This document shows positions 14,691 to 22,323 of a DNA stretch of 40,376 bases, in pieces. The notes beneath the pieces were generated by a model. The model saw nothing but the letters and a program-made list of their open reading frames with translations, had not been told where the DNA came from and ran no database searches. A program made the translations under genes and the position numbers. Every line of letters starts with the position of its first letter. Position 1 is the stretch's first letter. Origin of the DNA: Variovorax sp. (GTDB lineage Bacteria > Pseudomonadota > Gammaproteobacteria > Burkholderiales > Burkholderiaceae_C); NCBI GenBank assembly GCA_028292835.1, contig JAQGLP010000548.1:1-40376 (forward strand). The letters are read 5' to 3'.

Positions 14691-14699
14691 TGGTATAAT
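14691..14699 (+). promoter_or_regulatory. Extended -10 like sequence TGGTATAAT
   Basis: A perfect TATAAT preceded by TGG on the plus strand within attP. There is no matching -35, and no plus-strand gene begins within 500 bp downstream. It could start an antisense or small RNA over the HIRAN gene, or be chance. Confidence 0.25.
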
Positions 14700-14797
14700 G
14701 GCGGAGCGGGAGGCCATTGAATAACGGGTCTCTTCCGCTTGATATTAAACGATAAATTGGTACGCTTTCGCGATCATACCATGGAATATGCCATGGA

Positions 14798-15199
14798 TTA
14801 GAAATGCACCCTCTGGACGGCGAATGCGGGATTCGAACCGAAGCGGGGTCGCACGTCAAGATCGGGCTTATCGCCCTCCATGTTCAGCCGGATGATCAGC
14901 CCAAGCGTAGAGCCGGGCAGGGTGGCGCCCAGCACCCGCTCGACGATCGCGTGTATCTCGTACTTGCGGTCGATCTTGCTGCCGATCCATCCGCAGCGAT
15001 CCTTCCCAAGGTAGCCGACCTGAACTCCTCGTCGTGAGAAGACCGCGACCGCCGACGGATCGTGCGGATTGTCAGGCTCGCGATATAGCTCGACGACCTC
15101 GCCCGGCCAGCAGTTCGCGATCTCCGCCTGGCGGCTGGACCCGTCCGGGTTGTCGTAATAGCAGCCCACCACCCTCAGCGAAAAGTCGTTGATGCCCAC
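14798..15199 (-). CDS. HIRAN-domain protein
   Basis: A 133-residue protein that is essentially one HIRAN domain: VVGCYYDNPDGSSRQAEI, GEVVELYREPDNPHDPSAVAVFS, VQVGYLGKD. HIRAN domains bind DNA 3' ends or damaged DNA and in bacteria occur alone or fused to nucleases and helicases. It lies between attP and the divergent plus-strand accessory genes, a common place for cargo in temperate phages. Stand-alone function is unknown; a repair, anti-defence or superinfection role is possible. Confidence 0.75.
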   Translation of the reverse strand: MGINDFSLRVVGCYYDNPDGSSRQAEIANCWPGEVVELYREPDNPHDPSAVAVFSRRGVQVGYLGKDRCGWIGSKIDRKYEIHAIVERVLGATLPGSTLGLIIRLNMEGDKPDLDVRPRFGSNPAFAVQRVHF

Positions 15200-15272
15200 G
15201 CCATCCAGCCTCTCTATGCGAACAGACCGGGAACAGATATGCTGATCTCATGTGAGTCGCCTAGGGAGATTC

Positions 15273-15641
15273 GTGGTGAACAAGCGGAGAAAGAAGGCCG
15301 TGCCCGTCGGTGAACTGCTGGAGCAGATCGCGGTCATTGAGGCGCGGGGCGCGCCAGCCGAGACGTTTGATCCGGAGACCGGCGAGGTGTTCGAGCATCT
15401 GCCGGAGGCGGCGGCACCCTCGGCCGACACAGGCGATCGGGAGCCGTTCGGCCGATGGCTGCTGTCGCAGCAGAAGCGCGACGGCTGGATCGGCCAGCTG
15501 GCCAAAGCGGCGAAGAGCGACCCCCGGTTTCCGAAGCTTGCCGATCCCGAGAAGATCCGTGGCTACCTCAGCAATCTTGGCGCGGACGGCGACATGTTCG
15601 AGGCTATCGACGACGCCGAACTCGAATGGCTGGCTTATTGA
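15273..15641 (+). CDS. YozE-like (SAM-like fold) protein
   Basis: A 122-residue protein. The N-terminus is basic, and residues 58-118 match the outline of the YozE_SAM_like family: FGRWLLSQQKRDGWIGQLAKAAKSD, FPKL, then IRGYLSNLGADGDMFEAIDDAELEWLAY. The frame is open to a GTG at 15252, but GTG 15273 (or 15276) follows GGGAG at a proper distance and is preferred. YozE proteins are small and of unknown role; the fold often mediates protein or nucleic-acid contacts. It is divergent from the HIRAN gene. Confidence 0.7.
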   Translation: MVNKRRKKAVPVGELLEQIAVIEARGAPAETFDPETGEVFEHLPEAAAPSADTGDREPFGRWLLSQQKRDGWIGQLAKAAKSDPRFPKLADPEKIRGYLSNLGADGDMFEAIDDAELEWLAY

Positions 15642-15690
15642 CGCGCGAGGGCTGCCTCCGCCATTCTGGGGCGTCCGGCTGGAGAATCGC

Positions 15691-16002
15691 ATGACCGACG
15701 TCCCCCTCGCAGAAACGCAGATCATCTGGAGGCCATCCGAGCCCGGCATGGCGTCTCTCAAGGTAATGCGATTGGGGCGACCGGACGACCGTCGCTATGA
15801 TTGCTCCTGGGGAGCGTGCAACGGGGATTTCGCGGAAGCTGACGACGGAGAGAAGCTGAGAATGCTCCTCCTCCAGTTCATCCATCTCACTGTTGCTGAC
15901 GACATACCGGCGTCGGAAGTTCATGACGCCCTTATGGATATTCCGGAATACCGGGCAGCGCTCGCCCGATTCGGCACGATCGAATCGCCCGCCGACGAGT
16001 GA
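15691..16002 (+). CDS. Hypothetical protein of the accessory region
   Basis: A 103-residue protein, with GGAG 6 nt before the ATG at 15691. The sequence has a short beta-rich N-terminus (QIIWRPSEPGMASLKVMRLGR, CSWGACNGDF), then helices with acidic residues. I recognise no family. It is 49 bp after the YozE-like gene, and its stop overlaps a GTG of the next frame, so the three plus-strand genes may form a short transcript. Confidence 0.55.
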   Translation: MTDVPLAETQIIWRPSEPGMASLKVMRLGRPDDRRYDCSWGACNGDFAEADDGEKLRMLLLQFIHLTVADDIPASEVHDALMDIPEYRAALARFGTIESPADE

Positions 16003-16025
16003 GCGAGCCAAGAAAGGACATGCCT

Positions 16026-16205
16026 ATGCAGCTTATTTGGATCGACTGTCATCCACAGGGTCAGGCACTGATCAATCCTGAGCAGGTTACACATGTCTCC
16101 TACGTCGGGAATGTGACCCGCATCTTCTTCAACGGCGGTAAGTCGCTGGATGTCCCGCATAATCTTGAACAGGCGAAGGCTGCAATCGAAGCGCCCGACG
16201 AATAG
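16026..16205 (+). CDS. Small hypothetical protein
   Basis: A 59-residue protein beginning MQLIWIDCHPQGQALINPEQVTHV cut short here to its outline: a beta-rich N-terminal half and a C-terminal helix. The ATG at 16026 follows GAAAGGA at a good distance; an upstream GTG at 15999 overlaps the previous stop and would give 68 residues. It looks like the small proteins that carry a single beta-hairpin. Role unknown. It is convergent with the methylase gene. Confidence 0.5.
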   Translation: MQLIWIDCHPQGQALINPEQVTHVSYVGNVTRIFFNGGKSLDVPHNLEQAKAAIEAPDE

Positions 16206-16222
16206 CTCGGGACAGTCCACCT

Positions 16223-17023
16223 TCACGCGGCCTTCACGATCAGCTCGCCTGCGCGCTTACCGGCGCCCCCGCCGATCTGATAGGTGGTCTCGACCTCGGC
16301 GATGTCGAACCGGCCGAACACCTCTCGCGCTCCGGGCGTGTCGTTGATCGACAAGATGAACTGTCCGGAAATTCCGGATAGTTGATCCGCCAGCCGCTCG
16401 AAGTCGGCGCGCTCGAAGACGCCCGGCCCGTAGTCCGTCTCGCAGCCCCAATATGGCGGATCGAGATAGAAGAGGGTGCCCGACCGGTCGTATCGCCGGA
16501 TGAACTCGCCATAAGGCAAGCGCTCGATGCAGACGCCTGCCAGCCGCTCGTGCACCTCGGCGAGGAGGGGTTCGAGGTTCGAGACATTGAAGCGGCCTGG
16601 CGCGCGCGGATCGACGCCGAAGTTGCGCCCGTCAACCTTGCCGCCGAATGCGGTCTTCTGAAGGTAGAGGAATCGGGCGGCCCTTTGTAGGTCCGTGAGC
16701 CAATCGGCGGGGAGGGCGAGCAGACGCTCGAACTCGGCCCGGCTGGTGAGCCGCCAGCGCAGCATGTCGATGAAGTAGGGATAGTGTTCCTGCAGGACGC
16801 GGAACAGCGTGGCCACATCGCCCGAGATGTCGTTGATGACCTCGGCGGGGGGCTTGCGGGTGCGGCGGAGGAAAATTCCGCCCATGCCGACGAACGGCTC
16901 CGCATAGGTGTGGTGCGGGATCTGGTCGATCATCGCAACGAGGCGGCGCGACAGGTTGCGCTTGCCGCCGATGTAGCCGGCAACCGGACGGACCGGGCGC
17001 ACGGGGACGCTTATAGACTCCAT
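16223..17023 (-). CDS. D12-class DNA adenine N6-methyltransferase
   Basis: A 266-residue methylase of the MethyltransfD12/Dam type. Residues 17-25 (YIGGKRNL) are the family start, motif I is AEPFVGMGG, and motif IV is DPPYWG. The C-terminus has the conserved ISND-like segment SINDTPGAREVF. It transfers a methyl group from S-adenosylmethionine to adenine N6 in DNA. Phage enzymes of this kind protect the genome from host restriction or adjust gene expression. No restriction partner is adjacent, so it is an orphan methylase. It is preceded by a 170-bp structured gene-free stretch. Confidence 0.9.
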   Translation of the reverse strand: MESISVPVRPVRPVAGYIGGKRNLSRRLVAMIDQIPHHTYAEPFVGMGGIFLRRTRKPPAEVINDISGDVATLFRVLQEHYPYFIDMLRWRLTSRAEFERLLALPADWLTDLQRAARFLYLQKTAFGGKVDGRNFGVDPRAPGRFNVSNLEPLLAEVHERLAGVCIERLPYGEFIRRYDRSGTLFYLDPPYWGCETDYGPGVFERADFERLADQLSGISGQFILSINDTPGAREVFGRFDIAEVETTYQIGGGAGKRAGELIVKAA

Positions 17024-17044
17024 GGTGTTTGATGCTCACAAGAG

Positions 17045-17160
17045 CCCCGCCTGTGGCCCAGGCGCGGGGCGTTAGCAGCTTGGCCGGCTGCGCGTAGCGA
17101 GTTTGCGCTCGCTGGTTGCCGTGTTGACGCACGGCACCCCCGCTCGGCCTTCCGGCCGGC
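17045..17160. repeat. Four tandem stem-loops between divergent genes
   Basis: A GCCCCGC/GCGGGGC stem with an inner CCTG/CAGG stem (17045-17071), AGCGAG/CTCGCT (17096-17113), TGCCGTG/CACGGCA around TTGACG (17117-17136), and a CGGCC/GGCCG stem (about 17145-17160). They lie between the methylase start and the plus-strand gene at 17194. No T-run follows. They may form a structured leader or protect transcript ends. Confidence 0.5.
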
Positions 17161-17193
17161 GGACGTGTCTCAGAATAGTGCAGGTGGCTCGCG

Positions 17194-17460
17194 TTGATAC
17201 TCTACCGCTTCACTCTCTTCGGGCGGCCGGCTGGCGAATGGCGCCAGCGCAAGGTGGAGGCGCAGCAGGACGTGGTCGACGCGCGCGAGGCGACGGTGGA
17301 TGACAGCGGCTCGGTGTTCTGGAGCGTTGGCGTCGAGATCGAGGAGGTGGATGCGCCCGGCCCACCGCTGCCCGACACTATGCGGATCGCACGCGGGAAG
17401 CTGCGGCCGGTGCCTCTCAAGGCAGCTAAGCGGCCTAAAAAGAGGCGACGGATGGTCTAG
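17194..17460 (+). CDS. Small plus-strand hypothetical protein
   Basis: An 88-residue protein starting at TTG 17194 with AGGTGG 6 nt upstream. The high third-position GC of its codons supports that it is coding. The N-terminal half looks alpha/beta (YRFTLFGRPAGEWRQRK, AVFWSV-like strand), the C-terminus is strongly basic (KAAKRPKKRRRMV) and could bind DNA. Its stop overlaps the stop of the convergent gene. It lies opposite to the late operon, so it may be a moron. No family recognised. Confidence 0.5.
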   Translation: MILYRFTLFGRPAGEWRQRKVEAQQDVVDAREATVDDSGSVFWSVGVEIEEVDAPGPPLPDTMRIARGKLRPVPLKAAKRPKKRRRMV

Positions 17461-17648
17461 CTATCGATCCGCTCATCCCAGCCGTCGTCTGCCCGCACCA
17501 TAGACCTGCCGCAGCGCGAGCACGGGCCGTGAAACGTCTCGCCATCGTGGCGTACCCGCTTCCGGTCAACCTTATGGCCAAGCAAGCGACACAGCAGTTC
17601 GACCACGATCATCTCCCCCCGGATCAGCGGCGCGACATCTAGCCGCAC
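17457..17648 (-). CDS. Small zinc-finger-like protein
   Basis: A 63-residue protein with C20 in ELLCRLLGHK and C43-x2-C46 in CSRCGRS, an outline known from small phage zinc-ribbon proteins (C-x-LGH ... CxRCGR). A GTG at 17648 with AGGGG 4 nt upstream is the likely start; an ATG at 17612 after a run of G is possible. It is the last gene of the lysis segment. Function unknown. Confidence 0.55.
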   Translation of the reverse strand: MRLDVAPLIRGEMIVVELLCRLLGHKVDRKRVRHDGETFHGPCSRCGRSMVRADDGWDERIDS

Positions 17649-17697
17649 CGGCCCCTAAGGCAAGTGGTCAATTCTCTTTGGATCCCGCGTTCGAGGA

Positions 17698-18024
17698 TCA
17701 CGGCTGCGGCTCTCGCAGCTCGACCGTGTCACCGGGGCGGATCACGTTCTGATCAGTCGCACCCGTCCCGTTTTTGGCGGTGGCCTCGATCGCGCGGAAG
17801 GCGGCGGCTGTGTTCTCGCTCTTCTGCTCGTCGTTCTTGCTGACCACGTAATGGAAGCCGACGACGGTCGCGACGAACCCGGACAGCTGGCCGAGCATGT
17901 AGACGATGAGCTGCTCGTTCTCCTTCGGGATGATCTTCCAGAACAACGCCATGATGGACGCGACGAACGCCGCAATCAGGCAGACGCCGATCCAATCCCG
18001 AAGGGTGAGCGGCTTCCGGTTCAT
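17698..18024 (-). CDS. Putative holin or lysis-associated membrane protein
   Basis: A 108-residue protein with two hydrophobic segments, residues 11-30 (IGVCLIAAFVASIMALFWKI) and 39-61 (LIVYMLGQLSGFVATVVGFHYVVS), then a polar C-terminal 45 residues. The basic N-terminus and two helices suit a class II holin, and it overlaps the endolysin gene by ATGA. A holin forms membrane lesions that release the endolysin. Alternatively it is an accessory protein, with the protein at 18680 as the holin. Confidence 0.6.
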   Translation of the reverse strand: MNRKPLTLRDWIGVCLIAAFVASIMALFWKIIPKENEQLIVYMLGQLSGFVATVVGFHYVVSKNDEQKSENTAAAFRAIEATAKNGTGATDQNVIRPGDTVELREPQP

Positions 18025-18548
18025 GCTTCATTCCTTGATACGGCCTCGCCAGTGGCCGCGAGCTTGCGGACATACCCCGTGATTGGAACGTCAGCAGGCC
18101 AGCGCGCGGTCACGAGCCGCGACGCCTCGATCCAGTCTTCCTTGACGCTGTTGGACTGATTACCCCCGAGGATCCGGAAGCAGCGTGTCGGCTTTCCCTT
18201 GATCGGCACCACCGCCTCGCCGAGGATGATCGCAATGTGCCCGCCACCGGGGCGAGCGAAGCGGCCGAGGGCGCCGTAGATCGGGCGGCAGGGCACGCCC
18301 CACTTGTCCCAGGACGAGGCGCGCACTGCGATCGGCGGCGGCGCTATCCCGACGCTCTGCATGCAGTGTGCCATGAAGGTTCCGCACCAGGCGGCCTCAT
18401 CGTCCGTGACGGTGACGCCAAGGATCTTTGCACCGAGCGACTTCACCCAGCTCATGATTGTCGCGTTGTGCTTCGGTCCGGGGATTTCCCGCAAGCCGAT
18501 GTGCGTCCGGGCATGGCGAAGCCACGCCGGCTCGGGAGCCGTCGTCAT
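18021..18548 (-). CDS. Endolysin, TIGR02594-type cysteine peptidase/amidase
   Basis: A 175-residue protein of the TIGR02594 type, CHAP/NlpC-P60-like. WLRHARTHIGLREIPG is the family start, Cys55 in AAWCGTFMAHCM is the probable nucleophile, His in GGGHIAIILG and Asn in GGNQSN are the probable partners. It would cut peptidoglycan peptides at lysis. No signal peptide is visible, so it needs a holin. GGAGG stands 8 nt before the ATG. It is flanked by small membrane proteins, as in a lysis cassette. Confidence 0.85.
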   Translation of the reverse strand: MTTAPEPAWLRHARTHIGLREIPGPKHNATIMSWVKSLGAKILGVTVTDDEAAWCGTFMAHCMQSVGIAPPPIAVRASSWDKWGVPCRPIYGALGRFARPGGGHIAIILGEAVVPIKGKPTRCFRILGGNQSNSVKEDWIEASRLVTARWPADVPITGYVRKLAATGEAVSRNEA

Positions 18549-18637
18549 CTTAGAATCCTCCTTCCAATCAGGTGGCGGACGGTTAAGGCGTCAGGTGCGG
18601 AGGCCGGTGGAATACTCTCCACCCCGGCTGACCCGGT

Positions 18638-18671
18638 GCCCGTCCTCATTCATTCCTGTATGAGGGCGGGC
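18638..18671. terminator. Hairpin between the holin-like gene and the endolysin
   Basis: A 12-position stem (18638-18649 with 18660-18671) around a 10-nt loop. On the plus strand it has one G-U pair and is followed by a U-rich stretch, like a weak terminator for plus transcripts. On the minus strand, the sense of the late operon, it has one C-A mismatch and no U-run, so it would not stop the operon. Confidence 0.35.
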
Positions 18672-18679
18672 ATTCCTTT

Positions 18680-18991
18680 TCAGTCCTTGATGTCGGCCAC
18701 GAACTGCTTCGCTAGGGTGCGGAAGGCCGCAACGATCAGCCGGAAGCTGGCGAACCCCATCCAACCTGCGCTGATACCGCTGCCGATAACCGCCCAGATC
18801 GGCCAGTCATGCTCCGCCGCCAGCGCACCGCCGAGGGAGCCGAACGCCGGCAGCATGGAGAGTTCGACCAGCACTTGCTTGGCGCCGATGATCTGCCCGC
18901 GCTCCAGCTTCTGACCGAGCCTGCCGATCTGGCCGGCCGCCACCGCGAACAGCATCAGGGCATAGACCTGCCAGTGCTCCCACAGCTTCAC
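18680..18991 (-). CDS. Putative holin-like membrane protein
   Basis: A 103-residue protein starting at a GTG that overlaps the previous stop as GTGA; the longer frame to 19264 lies inside another gene. Hydrophobic segments are at residues 8-22 (WQVYALMLFAVAAGQIG is the first), about 42-56 and 63-85. Together with a central basic stretch this resembles phage holins of the three-helix type. Its place just before the endolysin supports a holin role. Confidence 0.55.
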   Translation of the reverse strand: MKLWEHWQVYALMLFAVAAGQIGRLGQKLERGQIIGAKQVLVELSMLPAFGSLGGALAAEHDWPIWAVIGSGISAGWMGFASFRLIVAAFRTLAKQFVADIKD

Positions 18992-19509
18992 GGGTGCGCC
19001 GCCGTCACCAGGCCGACGCCGAGCCCGGTGATCATGAAGCCGAGGCTGATTGCGCTGCTCATCGTCCGCCTCTTTGAAAGTGCCGCCAGCACGGCCGCCA
19101 TGCCGAAACAGACCAGCAGCGCGCAGATGCAGTCCATCCCGCGATCGTAGATGTTGAGCAGCGTCGGGCGATCGGCGACCAGCTGGGCGACATCGCCCGC
19201 GCTCCCGAAGGCCATTCCGAAGCCGATCGATCCCATTCCGCCGAACAGCAGCACCGCGCTCCACTTGGTCGTCAGGGCGATCATCAGCTCGAGGAACTGC
19301 TCATCCATGCTTCGGACGAGACGGCGCCAGCAGGCGCGCTTGTCGGTATCCTTGCACCGCACCAGCCGCCACAGGCACAGAGCGACAGGCTTCAGCCCGT
19401 AAGCCCCCGCGAGGCCGAAGCGGATCGATGAGAGGAAGATCATCCAGACCGCCATCACGCTGGCGACGTGGATGGCCCCGGCCTCCGTCACCCCCTGGCC
19501 TCGCCGCAC
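18988..19509 (-). CDS. Four-helix membrane protein of the lysis region
   Basis: A protein of up to 173 residues with four hydrophobic segments, at about 15-38, 83-105, 127-145 and 152-172, and a Cys/Arg-rich loop. The GTG at 19509 is the most upstream start; GTG 19491 has a better ribosome-site spacing. Overlap with the next gene by GTGA ties it to the lysis cassette. It could be a holin, an antiholin or a superinfection factor. Not recognised. Confidence 0.55.
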   Translation of the reverse strand: MRRGQGVTEAGAIHVASVMAVWMIFLSSIRFGLAGAYGLKPVALCLWRLVRCKDTDKRACWRRLVRSMDEQFLELMIALTTKWSAVLLFGGMGSIGFGMAFGSAGDVAQLVADRPTLLNIYDRGMDCICALLVCFGMAAVLAALSKRRTMSSAISLGFMITGLGVGLVTAAHP

Positions 19510-19617
19510 CCAAGGGAACGCTCACCTTGCGGTGGCCGGCTGTCATGATTCTGCAGGCGAACTGACGCGGAACCGCCGCCTCCGAGGTCCATTACGAATC
19601 CCGAAAGGGAGGCACTC

Positions 19618-19737
19618 ATGACTGACGACATCATGCCCAAGACCCTCGCGCGCTCAATGATCTGGGGAACGCTCTTCGGGATTGTCGTGTGGGCAAACGC
19701 CGCGATTGGCGCGATCCACCTGGCAGGGATGCTCTGA
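19618..19737 (+). CDS. Short plus-strand membrane peptide (39 aa)
   Basis: A 39-residue frame with GGGAGG 6 nt before the ATG. After the polar start MTDDIMPKTLARS comes one hydrophobic helix (IWGTLFGIVVWANAAIGAIHLAG). It lies between the spike gene and the lysis genes, both on the minus strand. The strong ribosome site and the clean single helix suggest it is real. Small single-helix proteins of phages are often moron or lysis modifiers; no family is recognised. Confidence 0.5.
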   Translation: MTDDIMPKTLARSMIWGTLFGIVVWANAAIGAIHLAGML

Positions 19738-19752
19738 TGGCGGCGGCGTCCA

Positions 19753-22323
19753 TCACCGCGCGAACTCGACGGCCCGTGGTGATGCCGCAATCGCGACGGG
19801 ACGAACGACAGGGAACAGGCCCATCGTCCCGCCGAGTGTGATCTGTCCCGCCGTGACGATCGAGAAGGTCGAGCCGAAGCTCAACACGCCGCTCTCCGTC
19901 CGCAGAATGTCCGAAGCAAGGCTCTGGTTGCCACCGCCCAGCGAAAGGTAACCATCGCTGCGGCAGCGCCCGTATGCGCCCACAGGGATATCCTCCACCG
20001 CAACCCGGACGTGCCGCTTGTCATAGGTCGTGTCTGCCGAGGTCATCAGCCGCAGCGTCTTGAGCGTCGAGAGGATGCAGACCGAACCCTTGGGGATATC
20101 AGCCGCGGTGTCGTTCAGAAGGTAATCCTCCCGCGTTGTGTCGCGCTGCAGGTCATAGTTGCCCGGCTTGACGAGGCTCGCTGTTCCCGCCGCCCCAAGC
20201 GCCGTGTTGATCGACGCAAGGATGGTCGCATTGCTCACCGCGGTCAGGTTCGTGTTGAAGGTGACGGTGATCGGAGCGCCGCCCTGGAACGTGACATCGA
20301 AGCTGATCGGGCTGCCGCTGCGGTCTCCCAGGCGCTGCCCCATCGTCGTAATCAGCGAGTTGTCGGCAGGGCTGATCGCGGCACCGCTGACATCGAGCAC
20401 GCCCTGGACCGCGGCGTTGGGAGCACCGGCGCCACCGGCACCGATCGTTTTGTAGTTCGCGCCCAACAGGACGGCGACGACAGCGCCGCTGATCGCAACG
20501 CTTGATGCTGTCGTCGCGTCCGCGCTGGTAATCTGCAGCGCCTGCCCCTCGTCCGAAGCCCAGCAAACGGCAGGCGTGCAGCCGATGAGGGAGATCCTCC
20601 ACTCGTTATGATTGGCGCGGACCTTGGCAGCAGAGGTCTGATACCAGAGCGAGTTATACATGATGACATCGCCAACGATGGTGGTGCCGACGAAGCTGGC
20701 GATGCTTTCGGCCAAGGCGCCCTGAGACGAAAACTGGATCGCAGGCGCGTCCGAGTTCGTCGCAATGACCGCGCCGCCCTCAAAGTGGAACGTCACGCCG
20801 CGCGAGCAATCCACCGAGTTGTGCGTCGCCATCCCGCCCGTGACGCCCTTGATCAGGGTGTTCTGGAATCGGTAGTTCTGCGCATCGGCGGTGCCGCAGC
20901 CCCAGCCCACCCAGTTCGGCCAAACGCCATAGGTGCCGCTCGCGCCCGCGGGGGTGCCGATGCCCGCCTGATAATCCTTGGCGCCCTGGTTGCCGAGGTG
21001 CTCGACATGGCAGTTGATGATGTCATACATCCCGCCGATGTTCAGGACGCCGTTGCCTTCCGGGTGCAGGGCATAGCGGCGATTCTCGGCGAGGATCGTC
21101 AGATTGATCAGCCGCCCCGGATAGACGTTGCGGATCGTGGAATAGGCGGTGATGTCGGCCAGCGCGCGGCTCGGCGCGAAATAGCCATAGATGATGGTGC
21201 GTGCCCGGTTGCGGCCGATCAGGTCGATGTAGCCGGGAGCGGGAGGAAATATCTCTTCCTCGGTGTGCGTGCCTTCGCCGATGACGATCGCGTAGGTGTT
21301 CGACGCGCTGTTGTCGGTGATCGAGCCAAGCGCATCGAGGATCGTCGTAAAGTCGCCGGTGCCGTCCTTCTCGACGGTGATGACGTTGCTGTATTCGCCG
21401 GAGAGCGCCGCGACGACGAGCGCCGAGGCGGCAGTGATAGCACGCGCCTGCGTCAGCGCATCGCGTGCGGCAAGGTTCTCTTCGCCCACCGACAGGATCG
21501 AGCTTGTCGTGGTGGAGAGGCGGTAGCTGATATCCTGAAGCGTGATCGTCTCAGGGGAAGCTGCGGCAACCACGCCCGTCAGTGCATTGTACGGCCAAAT
21601 CTCAATCTCGTCGCCCTGCACGGTGTAGGTATAGGTGACGAGAAACTTCTGGCTGAGAGCGGTCACGACAGGCGAAGCCGAGCGCGTCGCCGTTACCTGG
21701 CCCTGCATCTCGCGGCTTGCCACCGTCTGCGAAGCGTTGACCGTGTACGTGCCCACACCGCCCGTGCCGGTGCCCCCAGGCACAATCGTGGTGCCGGCCT
21801 GCGCGCCCGACAGGATGACCTGAGACGTGCCGATCGTGCCAGATTCAACCGCCGTCACCGTCAGCGTCGTGCCGGAGATCGAGCCGGTGAAGCGCGTGTT
21901 CGCTTTGCGGATGACGAAGAAGTTCGATGATGTCCGCGTGTATGCCGCGCTGGTGCTGTAGAGCAGTTTGAACTTGGCAACGCGGCCAATCGCCGCCGCC
22001 CCATCAAATGCGAACTTCGATTGAATGACGGTATTCTGCCCGGTCTGCCCGGTCGGAATGGTGACACCCCACGTTCCCAGCGCAGTCGTGCCACCGTTAC
22101 GCTGGATCGCTGGCGTTGCATCAGCGATCACCGAGCCGACGCCGAACTCGACTGCCGCAGCCGACGCAGCCGCAGCCGCAGCCTGTACGCCGGCAGCAGT
22201 TGCCGAATCTGCCGCAGCAGTTGCAGAAGCAGCGGCGGCAGAGACAGAGGGTGCAATCAGACTCGCGCCAAAGACATTCACCGACACACGACTGTCGGCT
22301 ACGGTCACAATTGCGTCGCTCAT
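19753..22323 (-). CDS. Tail spike/receptor-binding protein with beta-helix domain
   Basis: An 856-residue protein. Residues 25-62 are Ala/Ser-rich low-complexity helix typical of trimeric tail-fibre stems. About residues 310-620 look like a right-handed parallel beta-helix: EKDGTGDFTTILDALGSI is the pectinesterase/pectate-lyase-like entry, followed by many short strands with Asn, Gly and Ile. The last 230 residues are a separate beta-rich region. Such proteins bind host surface polysaccharide and often degrade it; catalytic residues could not be identified. ATG overlaps the previous stop. It is the last large gene of the tail module. Confidence 0.8.
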   Translation of the reverse strand: MSDAIVTVADSRVSVNVFGASLIAPSVSAAAASATAAADSATAAGVQAAAAAASAAAVEFGVGSVIADATPAIQRNGGTTALGTWGVTIPTGQTGQNTVIQSKFAFDGAAAIGRVAKFKLLYSTSAAYTRTSSNFFVIRKANTRFTGSISGTTLTVTAVESGTIGTSQVILSGAQAGTTIVPGGTGTGGVGTYTVNASQTVASREMQGQVTATRSASPVVTALSQKFLVTYTYTVQGDEIEIWPYNALTGVVAAASPETITLQDISYRLSTTTSSILSVGEENLAARDALTQARAITAASALVVAALSGEYSNVITVEKDGTGDFTTILDALGSITDNSASNTYAIVIGEGTHTEEEIFPPAPGYIDLIGRNRARTIIYGYFAPSRALADITAYSTIRNVYPGRLINLTILAENRRYALHPEGNGVLNIGGMYDIINCHVEHLGNQGAKDYQAGIGTPAGASGTYGVWPNWVGWGCGTADAQNYRFQNTLIKGVTGGMATHNSVDCSRGVTFHFEGGAVIATNSDAPAIQFSSQGALAESIASFVGTTIVGDVIMYNSLWYQTSAAKVRANHNEWRISLIGCTPAVCWASDEGQALQITSADATTASSVAISGAVVAVLLGANYKTIGAGGAGAPNAAVQGVLDVSGAAISPADNSLITTMGQRLGDRSGSPISFDVTFQGGAPITVTFNTNLTAVSNATILASINTALGAAGTASLVKPGNYDLQRDTTREDYLLNDTAADIPKGSVCILSTLKTLRLMTSADTTYDKRHVRVAVEDIPVGAYGRCRSDGYLSLGGGNQSLASDILRTESGVLSFGSTFSIVTAGQITLGGTMGLFPVVRPVAIAASPRAVEFAR

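Larger units (their letters stand above)
14543..14785. other. Probable attP region with repeated integrase-site-like motifs
   Basis: The 250 bp between the integrase and the HIRAN gene carry repeats and no gene. CATACCATGGA occurs at 14543-14553 and 14775-14785. ATACCATG also occurs inverted at 14689-14696, and GTACCATG at 14578-14585. A perfect 14-bp palindrome CATGCCATGGCATG lies at 14565-14578. A 17-bp direct repeat with one change is at 14592 and 14665. The position beside the integrase and the repeat pattern suggest arm and core sites. The core cannot be fixed without a host attB. Confidence 0.6.

Noticed and set aside
14691..14699. TATAAT as promoter for a gene
   Set aside because: No -35 and no plus-strand gene near; kept only as a weak feature.
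14825..14850. tRNA-like T-loop sequence GGATTCGAACC
   Set aside because: It lies within the HIRAN coding end and has no matching stem or cloverleaf.
18638..18671. Strong terminator of the late operon
   Set aside because: In the operon sense it has a mismatch and no U-run; the endolysin follows on the same strand.
20608..21930. A 440-codon plus-strand open frame opposite the spike gene
   Set aside because: It is the antisense shadow of the beta-helix protein; Arg-rich, no ribosome site, no motif.
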